The notes: a model not told the origin generated them from the sequence alone. Positions 31,700 to 43,744 are shown, counted from the first letter of the stretch. The stretch is 50,613 nucleotides of DNA from Chara braunii (GCA_003427395.1 BFEA01000690.1:178272-228884), one strand, 5' to 3'. Program-made: numbers and translations.

Positions 31700-33060
31700 T
31701 TATCTTCTATTGCAGAAGCGTATTGTATGGCCTTGCTTATCGCAATGCTTGCAAATAGAGGTCTGCGAGTCAAAGCGAGGTCTCCCATACCCTTGACACC
31801 CTTGATCTCGATAATCTTGATTGTTCCACTGCCCTCCTCGGCCTCTACCATTCCTACCTCGCCCTCTCCCGCCGCCTCTTCCTCCGTTCCCCTGAATGCC
31901 TTGGCCTTGATTCCCTCCTCCGGCCACGCTGGCTTGTGAACTTGGTGCAGGCGATGGAGGTGGCACCATAGGTTGGGCCTGTACTGCAGGGTAGCTCGGC
32001 GGTGGCATACTCGCTTGAGGTCCCGAGTAAGGTATCATCTGACCAAACGAAGTCGGATCACCCCATGGCACAAACGTGTTAAATATGGACCATGACCACT
32101 GTCTATATGGAGGTGCCCCTGCTTGCGAGGCTCCCCCGCCGCTTGACAGGGCCACTGTACTCGGCGAGGCCACTACCAATGCTTGGGGCACCTACCCCTT
32201 TTCGGAGCCTTGCCCACCCTGCGTTAAATTGCGCTGCTTGCCTTGAGCCTTCAGAAGATGTTGGGGCATAGGCTCCTCCTCTTCCCACTCGTCTTGGACG
32301 ACCTCTTCTACTACTGGCTCTTTCCCCTTCCCTTGGATCGTGGTCACCACCTTTTTCTATACCACGGCATCTTTCCCATAACCCAGTTCTGTGAGTACGT
32401 CCTTAACGATACTCTTTACTCCCGGAGTCCCTGAGGCGGTCGCATCGCGCTCCTTCCTTTTCCGCCTTTGTTGGGGCATCTGGTACTGCTCCACATGGTC
32501 CAGACTCCCTTCTTCCACACCCTTGTCAATTGTGGCCCAGGTAAGCTTCACACTACCCCCTCCATGACTCGTTAGCTCCGAGGCTTCCGAGGCGTTGAAC
32601 AATCCTAAGAAGATAGCACGCTGTGCTTCTTCTGAGATTCTGGGGACCTTCCTTGCCTTCTTCTTAAATTCTTGCACAAGGGCCCCGACAATAGTGAAGC
32701 CGTCTCTGTTCATCGCCTCCAAGTCTATCGTGGTCAACAGACCATCACCTAGCTTGTACTGTCTTTACATGTCATCCTTAAACCTCACCAGCTGCAATTG
32801 GCTGCATGTATAACCTTCTCTACTTCTTGGTGGTGCCCATGGAGCACGTACTTCGAAATGCGTTAAAACTCACTGCATCTGGACAGCCCCACCAGTGCTT
32901 GTTCAACTAGCTCTAACCATTCCGAGACTCGCTCCCCATAGAAATGGAAGGTGTCGACTTTAGGGACGTTGCTTTGCGCCCTCTCTCACCTGTCCATAGC
33001 GTCGATTAGATCATCAGTTATCATGACCTTCCCGACACCGTCAGCTATGCTTCCCGGCAT
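31700..33060 (-). pseudogene. A2 Gag with zinc knuckle, broken
   Basis: The ATG at 33060 (MPGSIADGVGK) corresponds to the A1 Gag start. The capsid part is frameshifted, then open from 32737 (VQEFKKKARKVPRISEEAQR...). A Gly/Arg-rich stretch and an intact CX2CX4HX4C knuckle (CKHCDKQGHTIRFC) lie just before 31700. A plus-strand ORF at 31727-31939 is its shadow. Confidence 0.82.
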
Positions 33061-33449
33061 TTTGGCTGAATTTCTCGCTCAACTTCCCTGTTATAAGAAA
33101 AGATAGAAACTTCATTCAGCAACCTGGCTTACCACAACTCCTGTCAAGTTTCCTACATAGTCATCTCGCGCTCCAAGCCTAACAGATACTACCTCTTTCT
33201 TTTTTTTGAACCTTCCTTAATAGAGCCTACTTCCTTTATAAGACTTCCCTCACGATCTTCACGTTAGGCAGTCAATTGAATAAAAAAGTAAAGACTATTA
33301 TACCAATAACATCCGCTGGACATAGATGGTTAAACAAGGCATCACGTACTCTGCTTCATAAGTCTATTAAACTTCCCTTATATGCCTAATTTCTTCTCAA
33401 TCCCATACCCAGATGTCGTTCCACCAGGGACAACGGTGGGCAACCGTTA
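33061..33449 (-). other. A2 leader between PBS and gag
   Basis: Non-coding, AT-richer than the A1 leader, with similarity to it near the PBS. Nothing else seen. Confidence 0.55.
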
Positions 33450-33467
33450 TCCCCGACAACGGCGCTA
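33450..33467 (-). other. A2 primer-binding site, tRNA-Asp
   Basis: The plus strand reads TCCCCGACAACGGCGCTA, two mismatches from the plant tRNA-Asp 3' end. It is two bases from the LTR terminus, as in A1. Confidence 0.8.
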
Positions 33468-33469
33468 CC

Positions 33470-35706
33470 TGTCGAGCGCATCAGTCCCGCACCGCACAGG
33501 GAGGCCCCTACGACAGGATAGGGCCAATGCGAGGTACAACTTTACCTCCAGCTGCGGAAGTTGTCACCTCCCTTCAGTGGGCGTATCCCCCCCGAGCTAC
33601 CAGTCAACATTACGAAAGCTAATCAGTTGCAATTGCAGAGGTGGACCAGCCAAAGGCGTTCCTTGTACGCTGTAGCATAGGGGGTACGCGCGGTCCCACG
33701 CCTTTATCGGACCCGCACGCGAACCGACGCACTAAGGGGGTTGAAGTCCCAAGCTCGACTCGTTGTCGATCGACTAAAATGCATCTCGCATACCACGCGT
33801 TACACCACAACACTCACACACACGGAACGACACAAAACAAACAACACAACAACACTCCTAGTCCCTTTTTGTAGCCATCCCATAACCTTCCGACACGGAA
33901 ATTGGATATGCGACACTCGCGAGATTAATATAAAACCGCGCGGACGAGGAGTCTTTCCATATCGACTAGCAATGCATAATTACACAAGCAATCACACTGA
34001 TGGCGTACTATGTAGTGCCCATAATCAAACGGTCCCCTGTGGATCTGAGTACCGCTTATGACACTCAAGTGTTGATCTCGAAGTATCGTGAGGGTCGACC
34101 CCTTCACAATACTGCACGGCTGAAGGAACAGCCGTTCGGCCCCCATAGCACCATCGGCCCTTAGGCTGAGTGTCTCTGTGGGCAGGGCAAATAGACTCTA
34201 TCGGGGGGGTGATCCCTTCCACGCGGACTCTAGGACCTGGGTTGTCCTGGACAAGGACCTCGAATCCAGGTCCAAGACCAACGATCGACTAAGAAATTTT
34301 ACGAAGCAAACCGGTGAAAAGAAGGGAGCCTTCTCTCTCAATCACAACCTTATTTAAACCTTAAATGCGGACACCATAGACCGCGCAGACACTCAAACAC
34401 ATATATGTACGTATATATATTTATAGAGGGGAATGAAATATGTGACGATCACTTCTCACAATCACAGTGAGACTTCTCTCAGCCATTTATATATATGTGA
34501 TCGAAGACCGTCAATTCCAAAGTCCGAACCACAAATCATACCTGCAATCACATCAAAGAATCGACCAAAACTCCACACACTACACAAGGTCAACTTCAAC
34601 CATTCTCTATACTAAAACCCCTTGCTTTAGCTATGCAAATCCCAACCTTTATCCAACCTTCCAAAATAAATACTCAGTACCTTTGTTAAATGGCCATTCA
34701 ATAAAAGTCCAGATGAAAACCTTAATAAAACAATAGAACCACTAGGGCTAAAACCTTTACGTTGGGTAGTTGAGAGTAGACTGGAGTTGTGTCGTAAACC
34801 GACGAATTGACAACCGACTTGTTATCAGTGATAACAAAAGATGATCCTTGTAGGATCAAAATGAAACTAGTCCGAATCTTGAATCATATGTCGGAAGAAG
34901 ACTCATATCATAAGACAGGTCAATGGCCAAGGTTCCAAGTTAAATCATCGGTGTGTGGGGAATAAATCTCCATAGCACATCCTTACTCCATACAATCTGC
35001 TAAGTAAATCTAAGTCTACCCCTAAGCCTGCGTCCAAAGAAGAGACGAATCTTTGGCATAATCTCCTCTATACAGGGTGAATTGTCAGTATCGCCACCTA
35101 TAAAAATAAAATCTATCTCCTCTAAACTAAGAAAATTTCGGCAGCGTTCCCCGTACGAAAAGTGTATTTTTAGAATTTGTACTAGCTCAAATATGAAAAC
35201 AGAAATAATATATAACCTTAAAAAGTCAAATTTTGCCTAACTCCTTGAATTAGGAAAAATTTAGGCAGCACTCCCTTTAGAAAATGAGACTTCTCATGTT
35301 TATACTAAGTCAGATACAAACTCAGAGTCAAAACTTGAGTTCAACTTAAGACAAAATTTAACTTACTTCTTAGGTTTGTAAAACTTTTGGGAGCACTCCC
35401 TTTAGACAAGTATTATCCCAAGACTTATACAAAGCTAAATTTATAATCTCTCAAAGTCCAGTTTTGTCGAACTCCTTGAATTAACAAAAAATTGTGCAGC
35501 ACTCCCTTTAGAAAATTAGACTTTCCATATTTTTACTAAGTCATACATAAAATTTAGACAAACTGAATTTTGAAAGGTCAAAATATGACTAACTCCTTGG
35601 ATATGCAGAAATTTCGAAAGCGCTTTCCGTAGAGAAAGTACCTTACCAAGATTTATACAAAACCAACTATAACAAAAAATCCCAGAAAATGCGAAAATTA
35701 ACCTAA
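33470..35706 (-). repeat. 5' LTR of A2, first 2.2 kb (interrupted by the chromovirus)
   Basis: Starts TGTCGAGCGC and is collinear with 13124-15930 of A1 and 42196-43990 of A3, with indels. It is cut at CCTAA/TGTTACG where A1 continues GACCTAACTCCTATCG. No gene seen. Confidence 0.82.
35133..35690. repeat. LTR tandem repeat R1 in A2, five units
   Basis: Cores near 35135, 35257, 35381, 35489 and 35610 with a period of about 110-122 bp. Sequences alternate between GGCAGCG(C)TTCCCCGTA- and GCAGCACTCCCTTTAG-type cores. Confidence 0.75.
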
Positions 35707-35841
35707 TGTTACGATCCTGGTCATTTGCCAAGTTCAAATTCACAATGAAAGACAATGCCACCCAATTGCGAAAGAAATGAAAGCACTTGCAAACAGATAA
35801 AGACCAGATGAGAGGGAAAGAAGAAAAAGAAGAAAAAAAAG

Positions 35842-35874
<33 letters not shown>
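35842..35874. repeat. Homopolymer A run (33 bp) in the chromovirus LTR
   Basis: It lies next to other A/G-rich sequence (35817-35841). On the element strand it is a T run. Confidence 0.95.
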
Positions 35875-35876
<2 letters not shown>

Positions 35877-36034
35877 TATACACCAGCAAGACCAATGACA
35901 ATTCCCCCTTCTCTCTCCACCTTCCTCTTCCTCCTTCACTTCACCAATCTTATTATTCTCTCAATAATAATAATAACAATGAATGGATGAACCAGAATCA
36001 ATATCCGAAGTTCCCTCATACTGTTGACTCAACT

Positions 36035-36035
36035 C

Positions 36036-36067
<32 letters not shown>
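36035..36067. repeat. (CAA)n microsatellite in the chromovirus LTR
   Basis: About eleven CAA units following AACT. Confidence 0.95.
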
Positions 36068-36145
36068 GTCCACCATAGCTATGGCTTCCCTCCTTCAGCC
36101 TCCTCTCTCATGCATTGGCTATGGCGGACTAATGAGGGTCTTGCC

Positions 36146-36227
36146 CTGACATCCAAAGGACAACCCAAAGCACTTATGGTGCTGCGCTGATGTCCAAAGG
36201 ACAACCCAAAGCAGTTATGCCGCTACT
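36146..36227. repeat. 41-bp direct duplication in the chromovirus LTR
   Basis: Two units beginning CTGACATCCAAAGGACAACC (36146) and CTGATGTCCAAAGGACAACC (36187). Confidence 0.8.
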
Positions 36228-37126
36228 GACTGGTCCGCCATGCCTGACTCTGCTTCGAACTTCCTTGGTGCAGCACTACCCCAATTGGGGCCTTCCAGAT
36301 GCAGCGCCCAACAAGGTGATGAAGATGGTGTCTACCATAGCCAGGTAAGTGCCCCACCACTCTCCTACCATGCCCCCTTCTTCCTCCTCCTCAAGCTGGA
36401 CTGCTCGTCATAGCCAGGTTGAGCTCCAGCGGTCCTTCACCTCCAAGCAGCGCTGCACCAGTCCAGCGCTGCGCTCCAGCACCATGTCGCCAATCCTTGC
36501 ACACCGCAAATGAGGAAGAACTCTTTGCTCTTCCTGGAGATATAGCGGCCTACCGGCCTCCTGGGCGGTGACTTCCTAGGCCGAGCGGCCTCCCAGCAAC
36601 CGGTACCTCCTCCCTTTCGGAGGGAAACATCATTGCAGGCTTTGCCATCCTCGGTACAGGCCCTAGACCCGGGCTACTTGGACTGGTACAGGCCTACCGC
36701 TATCCTACCGCTACTGGGTCTCTAAAAATGCCAACTTTGTGTCTTCTTCTGCTTGGCCTCCGGTACCCGACACTTCTACCACTACTTCAGTGGTACCGGC
36801 CTACCTGCTACTTGAGTGTTTTTCCCCTCTGCTCTAAGTGTCGCAGGACTACCCCCGCTACTCGAGTGTTTTCCCCCCTGCAACACTTCACAGTCACGGC
36901 CACAGGTAAGTACCGGCCCTGCGGGGCCTTGCAACCAACAAGTACCCTTGCGGGTCACACACACACTCAACCAACTAGCACTCAGACAGGCATGCAAACC
37001 AGCAAGCAAGTACACACACACAGACATGGAAATCACAGCAGAATGCGTGAATTTCAGCAAGGCATCCATCGGCAAATCCCAGAAATCAGCAGTGTTCTCA
37101 GTCTGTGTTTTTGGCGGGTCATTACA

Positions 37127-37140
37127 CTAACCCCCTTGTG
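37127..37140 (-). other. Chromovirus polypurine tract
   Basis: Element strand CACAAGGGGGTTAG directly before the LTR start TGTAATGACCC. Confidence 0.75.
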
Positions 37141-37167
37141 AGAGCGAGGTCCCTTCGAGCGAGTAAC

Positions 37168-38421
37168 TCATTCAGAGTTGGCATAAAATGTATCGTCGGA
37201 GTAAATAAGAAAGAGAGACTTAGTAAGTCCGTGAGGAGTCATTTTTGCAACAATTTTAGCAGTTTGTCCCTCAGCGATCTGTCGTTCATAAGCGTTCACA
37301 ACATGGGGAGCACTCTTTAGCAGCTCTTTTCGGTCGATCCAGAAGAATTCAGTCAACCGGTGATAGAGGAAGTGACCCTTGTACTGTCTGTTCCTCCCTC
37401 TTCCCTCGTGTGAAACGATTCTGTCTATCTCATGGCCGCCGTCGATAGAGCGAGGTATCATATGGTCTTGGAGGGGAAAAGTCTCATCATCAATGTGTGG
37501 GAACAGTTTGGACGCATGAAAGACCGGATACGTGCGCAGATGAGGAGGCACGTCAATCACATATGAAGGACCAAAATCATCTCCAATCACCTTCATAATC
37601 CGCCAAGGGCCATAGTACAATGGAAGGAGCTTTAGTGATACACACTCTTCCTCAGAAAACTCAGACATTTTGACCCAAACATAATACCTTACTTTGAATT
37701 TTTCTTCTTTGCGCAACTTGTTAGCATGTTTGATCATGGCATGCTGGCGCTTGTTCATGGCTGCAATAACAGCTTTGAGCAAGCATGCGTACTTGGCATT
37801 GTAGCCAGGCATGCCGGGCATCAGACAAGGTGACCGTTCGGGGAACAGATAGGAGAGGGGATTACGCTTCGGCCATCCGTAATGCAACTGGTTTGGTGTC
37901 ACGCCAGTTGCAGAGTGAATGAAGTTGTTATACAGTCCCTTCACTTTGTGCAACTCCTTGTCCCACGTGTTCTGATCTGGAACAATCAATGCGCGAAGTA
38001 GTTGGATGACAGTTTAGTTGATCTCCTCGGCCAATCCATTGGCTTCGGGGTGTCGATCAGAAGTCTTGTTCAGTTTAATGTCATAAATTTGAGAGGTGAA
38101 GTCCTTCCAATCTTTGCTAATGAATCTGGTGTCCCGATCACTCACAATAGTTTTCGGGGTGCCAAACTGCAGAGTGTACTGCTGATGGAATTCTTCAATG
38201 ACCAGTTCAGTTGGGGCATGGGGAGGGAAAGGAATCAAGTTCAGAAATTTGGAGAAACGGTCCACGATGATCATGACTTGGGAGTTTTCTGCCTCACTCA
38301 CCTTTCCCATGTCCGTGAAGTCGATGGAAATCGACTCACCGGGTCCATCAAGAATGGGGAGGGGTCTCAGCAGGCCATAAGGATTATGCCTGTGGACCTT
38401 GGTTCTTGATATACCTGACAT
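37168..38421 (-). pseudogene. Chromovirus integrase with chromodomain-like C-terminus
   Basis: The core from 38421 shows SIDFTDM (D34), IVSDRDTRF (D95) and HPEANGLAEE (E132); the spacing to Glu is one residue longer than the usual 35. A TAA at 38014-38016 interrupts the same frame, which resumes as TVIQLLRALIVPDQ. The C-terminal part has LYYGPWRIMKVIG (GPY/F), YVIDVPPHLR and YPVFHASKLFPH. A chromodomain-like stretch follows: HEIDRIVSHEGRGR, then YKGHFLYHRLTEFFWIDRKE, then VVNAYERQ. In chromoviruses this domain directs integration to heterochromatin. Its aromatic cage is diverged, so histone binding is uncertain. The zinc-binding Cys pair upstream seems deleted near 38405. Confidence 0.85.
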
Positions 38422-39295
38422 TCAACAATCCATAAGTCTTATCGAAGCCGAAATGTCCACTCCGACCATGTGCCAAATCCAAGAAATGAGTTCGGAGAGG
38501 CGCATGGTTGGGTACGCACAAACGATCAAACTTCCCATACCGGCGGAATACAAGACCCTCGCACTCATGAAAATCAGGCTGACTGTTAGGGTCAGCCTTG
38601 AGCTCCTCAAGGATGGGACTAAGGTCCGGATCCTTGGCGGTGTGTTCGACCAGATCCTCCTTCAGTTTCCTTCGGAGGTCATACGAACCCACAAGGCAAG
38701 TCAAAAACTCAGGATGGCGTGATAGAGCATCAGCAACACGGTTATAACAACCTTTCTTGTGTTTCAACTCAAAACTATAGACATCAATGTCATGCAACCA
38801 GCGGGTCAGTGTAGGAGAGAGATCAGTTTGCGTCTGAATCCACTGCAAGGTCTGATGATCTCAGTAGACCTTGAAGTGACGACCCAAGAGGTAGTGCTTC
38901 CAATGTGCGAGGGTTTCGCGTAGGGCGTAAAGCTCACGCATATACGTAGAAGTAGCTACCTTGTGGTTGGGCATGCATTTGCTGTAATACTCGAGCGGAC
39001 GCAGGCCATCACCATCATCTTGTTGCAGCACTGCGCCAATCCCAAATTGGCTCGCGTCCGTAGTGACTACGAACGTGAGGTTGGGGTCCGCAATGCGGAG
39101 CACAGGTTGACTTAACAATGCCTCTTTCAAGGCTCGGAACTTAGTCTCACACTTCTCATACCACGCATAGGCAACATTCGTACTGGTTAGTCTTGAGAGT
39201 GGGAGACCAATGACAGAAAATTAAGGCACAAACTTTCGGGAGTAGGAGGCCAAACGAAGAAAAGAATGCAGTTCGTGTACGTTCGCTGGTTGGGG
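38422..39295 (-). pseudogene. Chromovirus RNase H and integrase zinc region
   Basis: RNase H motif TTDASQFGIGAVLQQ (about 39070), STYMRELYALRETL with its Glu, then a TGA at 38861-38863 in VY-stop-DHQTLQW, and the end motif GCYNRVADALSRHPEF. The zinc region has LRTHFLDLAHGRSGHFGFDKT (His pair), then is truncated and frameshifted before the expected Cys pair. The stretch 39295-39131 is the RT-RNase H connection (FLRLASYSRKFVP), with a TAA and a frame change. Confidence 0.82.
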
Positions 39296-40163
39296 CTACT
39301 TTCGGACGACCTCAACCTTGGTTGCCTCCGGCTCAAGACCGTTTGCAAACAACCGGTGCCCAAGATAGATGACGTTGTCCCTTCCAAACTCAGATTTCTC
39401 TAAGTTGAGGTGCAGTTGTGCCTCCTTGAGGACTTGCAAGACCTCCTCAAGGTGCATGACGTGCTCTTCCATGGACTTGCTGAAGATCATGATATCGTCA
39501 AGGTACACAACCATGAACCTGTTGAGTAGATGCCGAAGTACCTTGTCCATGAGGCATTGAAATGTGGCCGGTGCATTCGTAAGAGCGAAGGGCATAACGA
39601 TGAATTCGTACAGCCCATTGCGTGTTTTGAATGCAGTTTTGTGTTGGTCACTCGGATCAACTTCAATCTGGTGGTAACCAGACTTGAGGTCGATCTTGGA
39701 GAAGACCTTGCACCCAACTGCCGCATCTAGCAGATCATCTATGCGAGACAAAGGGTAAGCATTTTTTCGGGTGATCCAATTAAGGTCATGATAGTCAATA
39801 CACATCCGGAGTTTGCCTCCTTTCTTTGGCACAAACAGGACAGGTGCACCGAACTCAGACTCGCTCGATCATGTCATCAATCTGCCTCCTCAACTCCTCC
39901 AACTCGCTTTGTCCCATACGGTAGACGCAGCCCTTTGGAGGAACACTCCCTTCTATTATTTCGATTTTGTGTTTGACCGGACGCTTGGGAACTCCACGAG
40001 GTTCGGCCAGAACTTCAGGGAATCGATCTAATAGCTGGCGAATGTTGGTTGGGACTTCTGGTGGAGGATCATCCTCATCGAGAGAAAGAAAATCAGAACG
40101 AGAATTTACAGCAATCACAACCGGATTTGAAGTAATTGGACCAGAAGTAGAGGGATTATTCAC
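39296..40163 (-). pseudogene. Chromovirus reverse transcriptase
   Basis: The upstream part (40163-39855) ends in SELEELRRQIDDMIERV. A one-base frameshift near 39845-39860 leads into VPKKGGKLRMCIDYHDLN. Then come motif A FSKIDLKSGYHQI, motif B FALTNAPATFQ, the catalytic VVYLDDIMIFS and the thumb IYLGHRLFANG. All are standard Ty3/gypsy RT motifs with the active site intact. Diverged from the A1 RT (YIDD, different motif A). Confidence 0.88.
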
Positions 40164-40302
40164 AGTAGAAGTAGATGGAATAGAAGTAGAGGTGGTAGAA
40201 GTAGAGTTACTTACTGAGGTTACTTACTGAGGTAGAAAATGCAGCAAAAGTAGAAGGCACATGGAGAGGCTTTACAAGAGCTATATGTACATGCTCAGCT
40301 TT

Positions 40303-40801
40303 CTATTGCCTGCGCACTGATTTGCAGAATTTGTTTGCACTTAGAAGAGTCATAGGGGACTCGCGCATCTCATCCAATAAGACGGTACACTCGTTCCCCT
40401 TGGCATCGCGCACCACGAACTGATTGTCCACCCACGTGGTCCTTAGGCAATGAGCTTTTAACCAGCCCAAGCCAATGACCGCCTCGAACGGGCACTTGTC
40501 CATGACATAAAAGTTGAGCTCATGTGTGACAGTGCGGTCCTTGTCAAAGGTGATGCACACACCTTTGACAGCATGTGTAGAGGTGACAACCTCTTGGTTG
40601 CCCACCTAGGTCTGACAAGGGTTCTGCAATTCTCACTTGCTTCATTCCCAGGCTCGCCTTACGAATCCCATTAGGAGAAAATAAGTTAGTGGTTGAACCA
40701 CTATCAATCAGGACGCGGATGTATAAACGGTTAATGAGCAGTTTAAAGAAGGTTAGCTCCACACTTTTTGAACACGGCGTTGCTGCTTGAGTTGCAGCCA
40801 A
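40303..40801 (-). pseudogene. Chromovirus aspartic protease
   Basis: Active site VLIDSGSTTNLFSP followed, after a frame change near 40600, by THELNFYVMDKCPFEAVIGL, the second half of a retropepsin fold (ILG-type motif as VIGLGWL). The stretch 40164-40302 to its left is a short repeat-rich linker of AGTAGAAG-type units toward RT. Confidence 0.78.
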
Positions 40802-40959
40802 TGTTCCAGGTGAGCGTGGAAGTCAACTTCCTTAGACTCCTCCAAGGCTCAGTGTATAACACATGGACTTCAGCAGCCTTGGATTCAGCGTCGTTCCGGG
40901 CTTCAAAAGTAGGCTGTTGATCAGATTCAGGCTCCTTGGAGGGGCCTGCAAATGATGGT

Positions 40960-42137
40960 TCAGCTTCCCTTGTTGTAGATAGTGCTTATGACTCTTCTAT
41001 GCCCTTTGCCTATTTCCCTGAAGTCTATAACAGTTTTGCTCAACATGCCCAGGCTTTTGACAATGCAAACATATGCGCAGTTTAGATCTTCTTTCCCATT
41101 CCTTTTGACTGATACGGAGGGTTTCCCAAGGCTTGGTAGATGCGTCCTCCGGTTTCTCAGGGATCTTCGCATTCTTGGGGAGGTGGATAACAGTTCCCCT
41201 TCCTGGACCACAGTTAGGCCCCTTATTTGAAGCAGTTTTTTAAAAAGCATTAAGTTTTTCATCTTCGTTTACGTTAGACTCAATGGCTGATGTGGAACAG
41301 CCCATATCGGAGTCCGACTCAAGATCCTCATCTAAAGGCAGATCATCCGCGTAGGATTGATCTTCAGACTTCCAATTTTCATGCAGGGCAAGCTGGTTGC
41401 TGTTTCCATATCGCTTACGTTATTGTTTTCCACCTGCAGCGGGCGCCTTCTTACGCCTGGTGAGGTCCTTGGCCTCTAGGTTGACTAGATCCATCATGAG
41501 CTCTCGCCAAGTGGTATGGTCTTTGAGTCCTAGCAGGGAGAGGTATTCTTTAGGGGCTACTCCCATGACCACATTCATACAAGACACATCGGTCATCCCC
41601 AGGTCCTGAGTGGTGAACAGACCAGTCAAGTGTTGTTCCAAAGCCTGCATGGAGGACCTCGCCCTTGAGGGTTTCAAGCTTCAGCCTAGCCTTGAGAGCA
41701 GCATGCTTATCTTGGTACCGTGTGATGAGAAAGTCCTCAAGGGCGCGTACAAGGGTTACCTTCAACCACTCAGTCAGGTCAATTCTTTCATAACCTGCAG
41801 CAACAGCTTGGAACTCAATGTGATTCCGTACGGCGGGCTCAGTATTAGTGCCCATGATCATGCTTCGGTGTTCTTGCGGTGTCCGTATAACCTCGAAGTA
41901 TGAGCGCATGGAACTAATCCAAGAGGTGATATCCGCTTTCCAGTCGTACTTAGACGGCAAAGTGGCTGCCCGCTTGTCCACTACGGGACCGCTGTACTGT
42001 ACGCCAGTAAGAACTGTGGCTTTTTGGACTGATGTTCCTGCATTTGGGACTATGACTAGTGTAGAACTGTCAAAGCTGCCGCTTGAGGAGCTGACACCGT
42101 TTCCTGCGCTCGTCACAGTTCCGCTTGCTCTTGCCAT
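40960..42137 (-). pseudogene. Chromovirus Gag with zinc knuckle
   Basis: The ATG at 42137 (MARASGTVTSAGNG) is chosen because upstream codons in the same frame belong to the A3 LTR. The capsid-like part includes YDWKADITSWISSMRSYFEV and NHIEFQAVAAGYERID. A frame change near 41650 leads to a second open stretch (41677-41420). A zinc knuckle CLHCQKPGHVEQNC can be read near 41080-41035 in yet another frame. At least two frameshifts, so non-functional. Confidence 0.8.
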
Positions 42138-43238
42138 GAGGATTGTGTTAAATTGAGAGACTGGGACTGCAGCAGGTCGAGGGTTAGGAAGGCAGTGTCG
42201 GGCGCATCGGTCCCGCACGAGGACCCTCCCGGCCGCGTCACGCAGGATTTTGCAGGACTTGTCGTGGAGAGCATTTGCCACTCCGGCCGAGTGCGCCAGC
42301 CGTACCTCTCGCGAGCCCCTACGACATGACAGGGTCACGCGAGGCATCGCTTACCTCCACCTGCGGGGCCTGTCACCATCCCTTAGGTGCGCGTATCCCC
42401 GCCGAGCTGCTGAACCACATGCGAAAGTTTTTCGTATGCAACTGCAGAGGTGGCCCAGACGAGGGTGTTTCTTGTTCGCTGTAGCATAGGGGGTACGAGC
42501 GGTCGAACGCCCAAAATCGAACCCGTACGAGAATCGACGCACTGGGGGCTCTGGTCCCAAATGCGACTCAACGTTGGTCTACTAGGACGCATCCTACATA
42601 CCACGCGTTACACCACAACACTCACACACATGGAAGGACACAAAAAAAATAACACAACAACACAACAACACTCCTAGTCCCTTCAGTATCCGACCCATAA
42701 CCTTCTGATGCAAAAACCAGATAGGTGTCGTGTGCGAGGCTTAGTATAAATCGCGCGGACGCACGGCTAACTTATATCGATTCGTAATGCAAGCGTACGC
42801 AAGCGGTCGGAATGATGGCGTACTATGTAGTACCCGTACTCACGCGACCTTCGTTAATCTCGGGGGTTACGTTCGACACTCAAGTGTTGGCTGATACGCG
42901 CCTTGAGGGGTTAATCTCTCGACGCTAGACAGCCGCCAAGTGTGGTTGAAGACCACACCCTCTTCTGCACCCTGTGCAAAGGGATTGAGTAGACAACTCC
43001 AAGCTGTCGTGGCGGCCAAAGATCAAGGGGTTTGACTTTGACGGCTGCTACGGACTGCAACGTCCAACCATACTAATTCTAAAAAACAAAAGCTAAAAAG
43101 AGATCTCCCTTTTCTCTCGATGCAGAACTTAATCAATCACTACGCACAACCTCAATGAGTCGTGCAGGCACAAGAAACATGATACAAAAACTATGAGAAG
43201 GGGCACGATCACTCTCACAATCACGATGTCCTTTGCTT

Positions 43239-43241
<3 letters not shown>

Positions 43242-43320
<79 letters not shown>
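43242..43320. repeat. (AT)n microsatellite in LTR A3
   Basis: 79 bp of uninterrupted AT dinucleotides. A1 (near 14905) and A2 (34380-34430, 34483-34500) have only short AT runs at this place, just left of the conserved CCTGCAATCACATCAAAG. Confidence 0.95.
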
Positions 43321-43323
<3 letters not shown>

Positions 43324-43744
43324 GCAATCACATCAAAGATCCACATCGACAGAGCACACACTACACGGGGTCAACTTCAACCATTCTTTGCGCTCACACC
43401 CCTCGCTTTAGCCATACAAGCCTCACTCTTTGTGAAACTCTCAAAATAAAATACTCAACATCTTTATTAAATGGCCATTCAATTTAGTCCGGGTAAGAAA
43501 AGAACAAAACAAATCAAACCATAGGGCTAAAGCCTTTAGGTTGAGTAGCAAGAGTGGATTAGAGTTGAGCCAGAAACCGACCTGTTATCTAAGGATAACA
43601 AAAGGTGATCAACCTGAAGCTAGTCAAGCCTTGAATCAATCTCAACAAAGGTGACCTGCAATGCAGCACCGGCCAGTGCTNAAACCATGCTTGAATGATG
43701 AAGAAATAAACCTACCTTCCTAACTAACCTCTCATGTTTATCTA

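Larger units (their letters stand above)
23576..35706 (-). mobile_element. Element A2: second giant-LTR Ty3/gypsy copy, internally deleted
   Basis: Same orientation and family as A1. It has a partial 3' LTR (23576 to about 27700), pol, gag, a PBS (33450-33467) and the start of a 5' LTR (33470-35706) that is cut by the chromovirus. Against A1 it lacks the equivalents of about 1640-5920 (LTR end, polypurine tract, extra ORF), about 9050-10400 (protease and RT fingers) and the integrase GPY/F part. Frameshifts and stops are more numerous than in A1, so it is older or less constrained. Confidence 0.82.
35707..37126 (-). repeat. 3' LTR of the chromovirus (1420 bp)
   Basis: Bounded by TGTTACGATCC on the left and GGGTCATTACA on the right, so in element orientation it is TGTAATGACCC...GGATCGTAACA. 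It is preceded by a polypurine tract. It contains a 33-bp A run (35842-35874), a (CAA)n run (36035-36067) and a 41-bp duplication. ORFs within it are not supported as genes. Confidence 0.82.
35707..42195 (-). mobile_element. Chromovirus-type Ty3/gypsy element (5' end displaced by A3)
   Basis: Order on the minus strand: leader, gag, protease, RT, RNase H, integrase with a chromodomain-like end, polypurine tract and 3' LTR. The LTR begins TGTAATGACCC and ends GATCGTAACA, typical of plant chromoviruses. It sits in the A2 LTR with CCTAA (35702-35706) as the likely 5-bp target site. Its primer-binding site and 5' LTR are not in the window because the A3 LTR starts at 42196 inside the leader. It is not the same family as A1/A2: its RT and Gag are clearly different. 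Several nonsense codons and frameshifts make it defective. Confidence 0.85.

Noticed and set aside
36728-37141. ORFs on both strands in the chromovirus LTR as a host gene
   Set aside because: They lie within the LTR borders 35707-37126 or overlap its edge, and show no recognisable domain.
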